Assembly: GCA_013694845.1 (NCBI GenBank)
Contig: JACDBQ010000600.1
Span: forward strand, 1-5,834
DNA length: 5,834 bases
Direction: 5' to 3'
DNA from: Acidobacteriota bacterium
Lineage (GTDB): Bacteria; Acidobacteriota; Vicinamibacteria; Vicinamibacterales; 2-12-FULL-66-21
Made by a program: the position numbers and the translations under genes. Shown in pieces: positions 1-5,598 of this stretch. Every line of letters begins with the position of its first letter. Positions within the stretch are counted from its first letter, which is position 1. The notes below the pieces were generated by a model. The model was not told the DNA's origin, made no database searches, and saw only the letters and a program-made list of their open reading frames with translations.

Positions 1-414
1 GCGGCCGCGGCACCTCCGGCGATCGGGCCGGTCAGTCGCCCCGGCAGCGTCACCACCGCCGGGGAGTCGCCGGCAGCGCGCCCGGAACCGGTGGCGAATC
101 GCGCGCCCATCCTCTCCGAGGAGGCGCTGGCGAAGGCAGCTCAGGAGGCGAACGAACGCGCCAGCCGGCTGGCGGCGCGCGAGCAGGCCCTCGCAAAACG
201 GGAGCGGGAGCTGACCGAGCAGCGGCGGATCATGGCTGAAGAGTACCGTCTGATGCACAGTCTGCGCGGCCACGGCGCGGCGGCCGCCAGTGCGGGAACC
301 ACCAGCCGGCCCGAGCCCGCTCGGTTCACTCCAGAGCAGAAATCTGGATTTTTTGCGTGGCTGAAACGAATCCTCGGCGGCTCGCGCCCGAGCGTTCACG
401 CCACCCGACACTAG
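1..414 (+). CDS. 3' end of an unrecognised gene; Ala-rich, charged, probable coiled-coil C-terminus
   Basis: The frame is open from the first base to the TAG at 412-414, so this is most likely the last 137 codons of a gene that begins upstream. A GTG at 91 could start a 107-residue protein, but I see no convincing ribosome binding site before it, and the open frame upstream argues for a partial gene. The visible protein begins with a low-complexity Ala/Pro/Gly stretch (residues 1-35, numbered from base 1). A charged, heptad-like Ala/Glu/Arg segment follows at about 39-80 and includes REQALAKRERELTEQRR, which looks like a coiled coil. A second Ala-rich linker comes next, then an aromatic and basic tail containing SGFFAWLKRILGG, possibly amphipathic. 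I recognise no catalytic motif and assign no function. The gene ends 13 bases before the dehydrogenase start, so the two are probably co-transcribed. An adaptor or scaffold part of the polysaccharide machinery is only a guess. Confidence 0.7.
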   Translation, partial: AAAAPPAIGPVSRPGSVTTAGESPAARPEPVANRAPILSEEALAKAAQEANERASRLAAREQALAKRERELTEQRRIMAEEYRLMHSLRGHGAAAASAGTTSRPEPARFTPEQKSGFFAWLKRILGGSRPSVHATRH

Positions 415-416
415 TC

Positions 417-421
417 AGGAG
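417..421 (+). promoter_or_regulatory. Ribosome binding site of the nucleotide-sugar dehydrogenase
   Basis: AGGAG lies six bases before the ATG at 428. This strong, well-spaced site decides the start: ATG 428 is preferred over the in-frame TTG at 425. It also argues against the GTG at 421, which is in another frame and overlaps the site itself. Confidence 0.8.
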
Positions 422-427
422 TGGTTG

Positions 428-1792
428 ATGTCAGTGCTGGCCGCATCCCTGTTGGAAAAAATCGAAAGTCGCCGGGCACGCGCCGGTGTCGTCGGGCTGG
501 GCTACGTCGGCCTGCCGCTTGCGGTGGAACTGGCAAAAGCCGGGTTCCACACGACGGGCATCGACCTGGATGCACGAAAGGTCGACGCGATCGCGGCGGG
601 GCGCTCGTACATTCCGGACGTGGATCCAGCCGACGTCCTCAGGTTGCGCGATGCCGGCAAGCTGGATGCGACGACCGACTTCTCGATCGTGAAGGAACTG
701 GACACGATCAACATCTGTGTGCCGACGCCGCTGCGAAAGACCAAGGATCCGGACATGTCCTACATCGTCTCCGCCGTGGAGTCGATCGCCGAGCATCTCC
801 ATCCCCGGCTCCTGATCATTCTGGAATCGACCACCTATCCGGGCACGACCGACGAAGTGGTGCAGCCCCTGCTCGAGGCCAAGGGGCTGAAAGTGGGTGT
901 CGATTTCTTCCTGGCTTTCTCACCGGAACGGGTCGATCCAGGAAATCCGACCTTCCACACGCACAATGTCCCGAAAGTCGTCGGCGGCGTGACGCCCGAG
1001 TGCTTCCGGTTGGCGGCGGCCCTCTACGGGAGCGCGATTCAGACCATCGTCGGGGTCAGTTCCACGCGGGTGGCCGAGATGGTGAAGCTGCTCGAGAATA
1101 CCTTCCGCGCCGTGAACATCGGCCTCGTCAACGAGCTCGCCCTGATGTGCGATCGCATGCAGATCGATGTGTGGGAAGTGGTGGACGCGGCGAGGACGAA
1201 GCCGTTCGGCTTCATGGCGTTCTATCCGGGGCCAGGTCTTGGCGGACACTGCATTCCGATCGATCCGTTCTACCTGTCGTGGAAAGCGAAACAAAGCGGG
1301 TTCGATCCCCGGTTCATCGAGCTCGCCGGGCACATCAATGCCTCGATGCCGCACTACGTCGTCGAGAAGGTCGCAGACGCGTTGAATACAAGGCGCAAGT
1401 CGCTCAACGGCTCGAGAGTTCTCGTCGTCGGCGTGGCGTATAAGCGCGACATCGACGACCTGCGGGAGTCTCCGGCGCTCGACGTGATGGGCCTGCTGGA
1501 CGCGAAGGGGGCGGAGGTATCCTACGTCGATCCCTACGTGCACGCGATTTCCGCGCGCGACTGGCCCGGCGCACGTGATCTCCGGAGTGTGGAACTGGGC
1601 CCGCAGACATTCGGGCAATTCGATTGTCTGGTCATCGTCACTGACCACAAGGTTTTCGACTACGCCGCCATGGTGGCGCAGGCGGATGCCATCGTCGACA
1701 CCAGGAACGCGATCCGTCCCAACGCACCGAACGTGTTCAAGCTGGGCGCCCCTGGTCCGCCGAAAGATCGCGAGCGTCTGGCTGGAGTGTGA
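428..1792 (+). CDS. wbpA: WbpA-type UDP-N-acetyl-D-glucosamine 6-dehydrogenase (UDP-glucose/GDP-mannose dehydrogenase family)
   Basis: This is a 454-residue cytoplasmic NAD-dependent enzyme that oxidises C6 of a UDP-sugar in two steps to the uronic acid. All three domains are visible. The N-terminal Rossmann domain carries VVGLGYVGLP at residues 21-30 and the CVPTPL motif at 97-102. The central domain carries SPERVDPGN (165-173) and KLLENTFRAVNIGLVNE (220-236), with the family's catalytic Lys220 and Asn224. The nucleophilic Cys275 and Asp279 lie in GPGLGGHCIPIDPFY (268-282). The C-terminal UDP-binding domain starts near 330 and contains GVAYKRDIDDLRESPAL (335-351). The LESTTYPGTT, KPFGF and FIELAG patches resemble WbpA (UDP-GlcNAc to UDP-GlcNAcA) more than UDP-glucose or GDP-mannose dehydrogenases, as I remember these families. 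UDP-ManNAc or another UDP-HexNAc therefore remains possible as substrate. Length and motifs are complete, with no sign of damage. The product would supply an acidic sugar to the glycosyltransferases downstream. Confidence 0.9.
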   Translation: MSVLAASLLEKIESRRARAGVVGLGYVGLPLAVELAKAGFHTTGIDLDARKVDAIAAGRSYIPDVDPADVLRLRDAGKLDATTDFSIVKELDTINICVPTPLRKTKDPDMSYIVSAVESIAEHLHPRLLIILESTTYPGTTDEVVQPLLEAKGLKVGVDFFLAFSPERVDPGNPTFHTHNVPKVVGGVTPECFRLAAALYGSAIQTIVGVSSTRVAEMVKLLENTFRAVNIGLVNELALMCDRMQIDVWEVVDAARTKPFGFMAFYPGPGLGGHCIPIDPFYLSWKAKQSGFDPRFIELAGHINASMPHYVVEKVADALNTRRKSLNGSRVLVVGVAYKRDIDDLRESPALDVMGLLDAKGAEVSYVDPYVHAISARDWPGARDLRSVELGPQTFGQFDCLVIVTDHKVFDYAAMVAQADAIVDTRNAIRPNAPNVFKLGAPGPPKDRERLAGV

Positions 1793-1816
1793 GCCTGTCG
1801 CAGGGACTGCTGAAAG

Positions 1817-1831
1817 GGACGCTGTGCGTCC
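1817..1831 (+). promoter_or_regulatory. Perfect GC-rich hairpin in the gap before the first glycosyltransferase
   Basis: GGACGC (1817-1822) and GCGTCC (1826-1831) form a perfect six-base-pair stem around a TGT loop. The stem ends nine bases before the ATG at 1841 and is followed by ACTTATTT. It fills much of the only real intergenic gap in the window (1793-1840). The purine run AAAGGGA (1813-1819), the best Shine-Dalgarno-like match nearby, overlaps the left arm and sits too far from the ATG unless the hairpin brings it closer. The hairpin could act as a weak attenuator, a translational control element or an mRNA processing site. The T run is too poor for a confident intrinsic terminator. The structure is seen in the sequence; its function is inferred. 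Confidence 0.4.
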
Positions 1832-1840
1832 GACTTATTT

Positions 1841-3010
1841 ATGGTGACATTGTTCTGGGCCTCGGTCGCGATCGTGGCCTACGTATACGCAGGCTACCCC
1901 GCCCTCCTGGGCCTGTGGTCCTCGGTCGCCGCCCGGCCGATCCGCAAGCAGCGGTCACTGCCCGGCGTTGTCTATCCGCCTGTGTCGATCATCGTGGCGG
2001 CTCGCAACGAAGCGGCGCGGCTGCCTGCGCGCATCCGCAACCTGCTCGATCAGGACTATCCCGGACCGGTCGAAATCATCGTCGTGTCGGACGGCTCGAC
2101 TGACGGTACGCCTGCGGCGCTCGAGCGCTTTCGGGCAGCTGTGCGCTTGATCGAGCTTCCTCAGGGCGGTAAGCCGCGGGCGGTCAATGCCGGCGCGGCA
2201 GCGGCGACGGGCGAGATCCTGGTTTTCGCAGACGCCCGGCAGAGATTTGCGCTCGACGCGGTGCGTCAGCTGGTGGCGAACTTCGCAGATCCGACGGTAG
2301 GGGGCGTCACCGGGGAGCTGATGCTCGATGTGGAGGGCGACGCCACGGTCGAGGCCTCTATCGGCGAAGGGGTCGGACTGTACTGGAAGTATGAGAAATG
2401 GTTGCGCCGGCACGAGAGCCGGGTCGGATCGACGCTCGGCGCGACCGGCGCTATTTACGCGCTGCGCCGCGCACTGTGGCAGCCGCTGCCTGCCGAAGCG
2501 CTGCTGGATGACGTCCTCGCACCGATGCGGGTGGTGCTCGCAGGGCATCGAATGGTGTTTGACGATGCCGCCAAGGCGTTCGATCGGGCGGAACCGGACA
2601 GCGCCACCGAGTCCAGGCGGAAAACGCGCACTTTGGCCGGCAACTATCAGATCCTTTCACTCGAGCCCAGATTGCTGGTTCCCTTCGCCAATCCTGTCTG
2701 GGGGCAGTACGTCTCTCACAAGCTCGGCAGGCTGATCGTTCCCTGGGCGCTGATCGTGGCCCTGCTCACGTCGGCGGTGCTCGCACCACGGTCATGGGTA
2801 TATGCTGTGGCACTGATGCTGCAGCTCTGCCTATACGGACTGGCGGCATTTGGGATGTGGGCTGAATCTCGGGAGCTCAGCCGAACGCCTCGCACTCCTG
2901 ATCCGCCGCCCGACCATCCGAGCGAACCGGGCGACCGTCTCGATCCAACGCCGCCATGCACGGACATCAAGCTCAAACTTGAGCTGACCTTACGGGAATT
3001 CTTGCGATGA
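1841..3010 (+). CDS. Membrane-anchored family 2 glycosyltransferase (cellulose/hyaluronan synthase-like fold), C-terminus altered
   Basis: This 389-residue protein is an inverting GT2 enzyme of the type with one N-terminal and several C-terminal membrane helices. It probably acts at the inner face of the cytoplasmic membrane on a lipid-linked or growing glycan. A hydrophobic segment spans about residues 3-30. The GT-A domain begins at PVSIIVAARNEAARLP (47-62). VVSDGSTDGT (81-90) supplies the nucleotide-binding Asp84, and the FADAR motif (129-133) supplies the metal-binding Asp131. LGATGAIYALRR (199-210) and the LLDDV patch (221-225) follow as acceptor and catalytic-base regions, then RRKTRTLAGNYQ (259-270) near the usual QxxRW position. 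Hydrophobic helices lie at about 296-316 and 318-339. After residue 343 the chain becomes Pro-rich and hydrophilic, which is unlike the family. The expected last helix appears in the -1 frame immediately downstream. ATG 1841 is the only good start after the in-frame stop at 1811-1813. The donor sugar is unknown. Confidence 0.85.
   Translation: MVTLFWASVAIVAYVYAGYPALLGLWSSVAARPIRKQRSLPGVVYPPVSIIVAARNEAARLPARIRNLLDQDYPGPVEIIVVSDGSTDGTPAALERFRAAVRLIELPQGGKPRAVNAGAAAATGEILVFADARQRFALDAVRQLVANFADPTVGGVTGELMLDVEGDATVEASIGEGVGLYWKYEKWLRRHESRVGSTLGATGAIYALRRALWQPLPAEALLDDVLAPMRVVLAGHRMVFDDAAKAFDRAEPDSATESRRKTRTLAGNYQILSLEPRLLVPFANPVWGQYVSHKLGRLIVPWALIVALLTSAVLAPRSWVYAVALMLQLCLYGLAAFGMWAESRELSRTPRTPDPPPDHPSEPGDRLDPTPPCTDIKLKLELTLREFLR
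2970..2985 (+). repeat. Short perfect inverted repeat near the end of the glycosyltransferase ORF
   Basis: AGCTCAA (2970-2976) and TTGAGCT (2979-2985) are perfect inverted arms separated by AC. The repeat lies inside the atypical Pro-rich tail segment, about 20 bases before the frame change at 3007. A two-base loop is tight for RNA, so a longer loop with fewer pairs is likelier. It may be chance, a remnant of a small insertion, or a structure that influences the overlap just downstream. Confidence 0.35.
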
Positions 3011-3120
3011 ACAACGGTCTTCGGCGTCTGGCCAAAATAGCGCAGACATTCGTAATCATGAACTTCGCGGCCATTTCCGGCCTGGTGGCGGCCGTGCGCG
3101 GACGAGCGTTGTGGCGATGA
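3007..3120 (+). CDS. 37-codon ORF encoding the apparent missing C-terminal helix of the upstream glycosyltransferase
   Basis: The ATG at 3007 overlaps the TGA of the glycosyltransferase in an ATGA, and a weak GGGA (2994-2997) lies nine bases upstream. The peptide has a basic start (NNGLRRLAK) and one hydrophobic helix, TFVIMNFAAISGLVAAV (14-30). It ends RGRALWR before the TGA at 3118-3120. From memory, this pattern (a helix with a MNxAA core, then a short basic end) closely resembles the usual C-terminus of membrane GT2 enzymes of the preceding gene's type. I therefore read it as the last part of that protein displaced into the -1 frame. Three readings remain open: a decayed frameshifted gene, a separately translated helix that assembles with its partner, or a sequence error. 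Its own stop again overlaps the next ATG. Confidence 0.5.
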   Translation: MNNGLRRLAKIAQTFVIMNFAAISGLVAAVRGRALWR

Positions 3121-3206
3121 GCTGGACAGTAATGGAACCGCTGAGGCGACAAATGGAAACAGCTGAGATAGCCGGGACAGCCACTCCGCCAGCCCCGAGG
3201 CCGTAA
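3117..3206 (+). CDS. Possible 29-codon ORF linking the glycosyltransferase to the ligase gene
   Basis: An ATG at 3117 overlaps the previous TGA (ATGA). The frame runs to TAA 3204-3206, whose last A is the first base of the ligase ATG. The predicted peptide begins MSWTVMEPLRRQ and ends PPAPRP. It has no membrane segment, no known motif and no clear Shine-Dalgarno sequence. Its main interest is position: translating it would carry ribosomes from the glycosyltransferase to the ligase start without a gap. It may be a coupling leader, a remnant of a longer gene end, or simply untranslated spacer. I recognise no family. Confidence 0.25.
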   Translation: MSWTVMEPLRRQMETAEIAGTATPPAPRP

Positions 3207-4624
3207 TGTTTGCCACGGAACATCTGGCGTTCACCGGTGGACTACCGCCCAAGTTGCGCGCCCAGGTCACTCGCCCGCCGGTTCCGGTGGCCGAAGCCAT
3301 TGACGCCGCCCAACCTGAACGCGAGCGGCAAGATCGCCTCGCCTACAGGCTGCTCCTGTTTTTCATCTTCGTTTTGATCTTCCGTCCCCAGGACGATCTC
3401 AAGTTCCTGGATCCGCTCCATCTTGCCGAACTGAGCGGCACGGCCGCAGTCATTGCGCTTGCCTCTGGCCGGGTGTCTCGGGGCCGACAGTTCACCCGGA
3501 TGACGCCGGAGTTCATCCTGGTACTGGCGCTGGCCGTCTGGATGCTGCTCACGGCGCCGTTCTCGATGTGGCCCGGGGGCGCGATCGCGGTCTTCACAGA
3601 CCTGTTCAGCAAGGTCCTGGTCGTGTTCGCGCTGATCATCAACACCATATCGACGCGCCAGCGGTTTGAGCGGTTGGTGACCATCATCGCCGCGGGAACC
3701 TCGTATATAGCGATGCGAGCGGTCTTCGACTACGTGCGCGGCATCAACCTGGTCGAGGGTAATCGGATCGGCGGTGGCCTGAGCGGATTGTTTGGCAATC
3801 CCAACGACATGGCGTTGAACATGGTGGCGTTCCTGCCGCTGGCGATCGTCATCGCTCTTCAGCGCAAGGAGATGCTCGCCCGTGCCGTCGGACTGGTCGG
3901 GATACCGGCGATCGTGCTGGCGATCATCTTCGCGAAGAGCCGGGGAGGCACGGTCGGGCTCGTCGTGATGGTAACCGTCTTTCTTTACATGATGCGCCGC
4001 GTTCGCCCGGGCATTGCGGGGCTCGTGCTGTTGGCGACGCTCGCCGCCGTGCCGCTGCTCCCCGCCAATTTCACCTCGAGGATGTCCAGCATCTTCAACG
4101 CCGAAGAAGATCCAACAGGATCGCGCGAGGCCCGAAAGCAGCTGCTTCGCGAGGGCTACCAGGCATTCCTCGATAACCCGATCGTGGGCATCGGCGCCGG
4201 CCAGTTCACCAACTACAGGCCGGACGAGCGCCAGGGGGCCTGGCGCGAGACGCACAATGCGCCGCTCCAGGTCGCGTCGGAGCTGGGCATCCTCGGGCTG
4301 ATCATCTTCGCCCTGCTCATCGGCAGCGGCTTCATGGCAGCACGTGCGGCCGGCAATGCCCTTCGCGCGCGCGCGGAGCCACGCGACCGGCGGATCGCGC
4401 CGGGACCGGTCTCGGCCGAATACGACCGTCTCGCCCTCTATGCTGCTGCCTTGTCCGCCAGCCTCGCGGGGTGGTTCGTGGCGGCCCTGTTTGCGTCGGT
4501 GGCCTACTACTGGACGCTGTACCTCGTGCTCGGCCTGGCCGTGGCGCTGCGCGACATTACACGGGGCGGCCAGCCTGTGCCGCGGACGGTGCCTGCGATG
4601 CGTCGAACCGTGAGCTCGCGATGA
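3206..4624 (+). CDS. O-antigen ligase/polymerase family membrane protein (Wzy/WaaL, ExoQ-like)
   Basis: This 472-residue polytopic inner-membrane protein probably polymerises lipid-linked repeat units or transfers a finished glycan to an acceptor on the periplasmic side. Residues 1-47 form a charged, Pro-rich, probably cytoplasmic extension. About eleven to twelve hydrophobic helices follow, roughly at 48-60, 71-88, 102-117, 125-146, 156-172, 203-219, 226-243, 248-263, 268-285, 356-378, 408-430 and 432-449. Family-like signatures are IFRPQDD (58-64), LFGNPNDMALN (195-205) and AKSRGG (243-248). The large loop before helix 356-378 contains EGYQAFLDNPIVGIGAGQF (316-334) and ETHNAPLQVASELG (348-361), with the conserved His350. 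Sequence cannot separate polymerase from ligase. The TAATG overlap and a GAGG at 3197-3200 support ATG 3206. The gene ends in an ATGA overlap with the next glycosyltransferase. The length is normal and no damage is seen. Confidence 0.85.
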   Translation: MFATEHLAFTGGLPPKLRAQVTRPPVPVAEAIDAAQPERERQDRLAYRLLLFFIFVLIFRPQDDLKFLDPLHLAELSGTAAVIALASGRVSRGRQFTRMTPEFILVLALAVWMLLTAPFSMWPGGAIAVFTDLFSKVLVVFALIINTISTRQRFERLVTIIAAGTSYIAMRAVFDYVRGINLVEGNRIGGGLSGLFGNPNDMALNMVAFLPLAIVIALQRKEMLARAVGLVGIPAIVLAIIFAKSRGGTVGLVVMVTVFLYMMRRVRPGIAGLVLLATLAAVPLLPANFTSRMSSIFNAEEDPTGSREARKQLLREGYQAFLDNPIVGIGAGQFTNYRPDERQGAWRETHNAPLQVASELGILGLIIFALLIGSGFMAARAAGNALRARAEPRDRRIAPGPVSAEYDRLALYAAALSASLAGWFVAALFASVAYYWTLYLVLGLAVALRDITRGGQPVPRTVPAMRRTVSSR

Positions 4625-5598
4625 TCAGCATCATCATCGCGACGCGGGACCGTGCCGCGTTGCTGCACGACACACTCGAGGCCATCTCGAGGCAGGCGTC
4701 ACCCGGCTACCCATTCGAGGTTCTGGTCGTCGACAACGCCTCCATCGACCGCACCCCCGAGGTCGTGGCGAATGCCGCGAGTCGAATGGGCGTGCCGGTC
4801 GTCTACCTCCACGAGTCGCGGCCCGGCAAGTCTCACGCGCTGAACACGGCGGTTGGCCACGCGCAAGGGGACTTCCTGGTGTTCACCGACGACGACGTGC
4901 TGCCGGCTCCTGGATGGCTCGCCGGCTACGCCCGGGCATTCACGGAGACTGGCGGGGATTACGTCGTCGGCCGGATCCTGCCGCTCTGGGAAGCGACACC
5001 ACCGATCTGGATGTCACCCGCGCTCTACGGCGTTCTCGCCGTGCCCGACGGCGGAACCGAGCGGCTGATGATCCAGGACAAGCCGAACAACCACATCATG
5101 CCGCTCGGAGCCAACATGGCCGTGCGCCGGAAAGTGGTGAACACGATCGGCGGGTGGAATCCGAACCTCGGCAAGCTCCAAGGCACGCTCCGCACGGGCG
5201 AGGACCACGAGTTCGCGCTCCGCATGGTGGCCGCGGGGTTCCCCGGCGTCTACGAACCGGACGCGGTCGTCCAGCATCGCGTGCCGGCAGAGCGACTGCA
5301 GCTCTCCTACTTCCAGCGATGGTTCTTCGACAACGGTGTCATCGTCGCGGGTCTCGAGCGCGGCTATCCGACGACTCCACATTACGTCCTTCATATACCA
5401 CGTCACCTGTGGCGCGAACTGTTGGCCGACATCGCGGGACTGGCGCTCGCCTCACTGCGGTTGGACATCCGGACGGCAATCGCCCGGTATATGCGGATCG
5501 TCTGGTTTGCCGGCTACACCCGGGCTCGAAAGGCTAAGGGCTTCGGAGTCCAGGCGTCGGGCACGAGCGTCGGCCCACGCGTCGGGGAGACCTCGTGA
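4621..5598 (+). CDS. Family 2 glycosyltransferase, soluble or peripheral
   Basis: This 325-residue GT2 enzyme has a complete GT-A domain. The N-terminus MISIIIATRDRAALL begins strand one directly, which supports ATG 4621; an in-frame GTG at 4471 would lie deep inside the ligase gene. LVVDNASIDRT (35-45) holds the nucleotide-binding Asp38. RPGKSHALNTAV (67-78) follows, and FTDDDVLP (88-95) contains the metal-binding DxD. PLGANMAVRR (161-170) and TGEDHEFALR (192-201), with the likely catalytic-base Glu194/Asp195, form the acceptor side. YEPDAVVQHRVP (211-222) carries a His often seen near the metal site. A mildly hydrophobic helix lies near 267-280, but no firm membrane anchor is seen, so the protein is probably cytoplasmic and membrane-associated. 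It likely adds one sugar to the lipid-linked repeat unit. The donor is unknown. ATGA and TGATG overlaps join it to both neighbours. Confidence 0.9.
   Translation: MISIIIATRDRAALLHDTLEAISRQASPGYPFEVLVVDNASIDRTPEVVANAASRMGVPVVYLHESRPGKSHALNTAVGHAQGDFLVFTDDDVLPAPGWLAGYARAFTETGGDYVVGRILPLWEATPPIWMSPALYGVLAVPDGGTERLMIQDKPNNHIMPLGANMAVRRKVVNTIGGWNPNLGKLQGTLRTGEDHEFALRMVAAGFPGVYEPDAVVQHRVPAERLQLSYFQRWFFDNGVIVAGLERGYPTTPHYVLHIPRHLWRELLADIAGLALASLRLDIRTAIARYMRIVWFAGYTRARKAKGFGVQASGTSVGPRVGETS
5584..5589 (+). promoter_or_regulatory. Ribosome binding site of the last glycosyltransferase
   Basis: GGGGAG lies inside the end of the preceding gene, eight bases before the ATG at 5598. It is a better site than those at the other overlaps in this operon. 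It supports the start of the truncated gene, which would otherwise rest only on homology. Confidence 0.6.

Noticed and set aside
1..8. NotI site GCGGCCGC at the first bases, suggesting a clone boundary
   Set aside because: Such a site is common in GC-rich DNA and the window edges are arbitrary, so nothing can be inferred.
421..1443. Long forward ORF (340 codons) in another frame over the dehydrogenase gene
   Set aside because: It is an Arg/Gly-rich shadow with no motifs. The overlapping frame from 428 encodes a complete, motif-rich dehydrogenase with a good ribosome binding site.
920..1648. Reverse-strand ORF (242 codons) opposite the dehydrogenase
   Set aside because: It is an antisense shadow of a conserved enzyme, with no motif or ribosome binding site of note.
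1793..1840. Intrinsic terminator after the dehydrogenase gene
   Set aside because: The hairpin is real, but it is followed only by ACTTATTT rather than a run of T, and the next gene is nine bases on in the same pathway. Full termination is unlikely.
3242..4255. Long reverse-strand ORF (337 codons) opposite the ligase gene
   Set aside because: Its His/Arg/Asp-rich, low-complexity translation is typical of the antisense of a GC-rich hydrophobic gene. It has no domain motifs and the + strand gene is clear.
4914..5537. Forward ORF (207 codons) within the second glycosyltransferase
   Set aside because: It is an Arg-rich out-of-frame shadow. The GT2 frame carries the DxD and other family motifs across the same bases.
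4471..5598. Longer version of the glycosyltransferase starting at GTG 4471
   Set aside because: The extra 50 residues are a shifted-frame reading of the ligase C-terminus. The GT2 fold starts exactly at the ATG 4621 and the ATGA overlap fits the operon.
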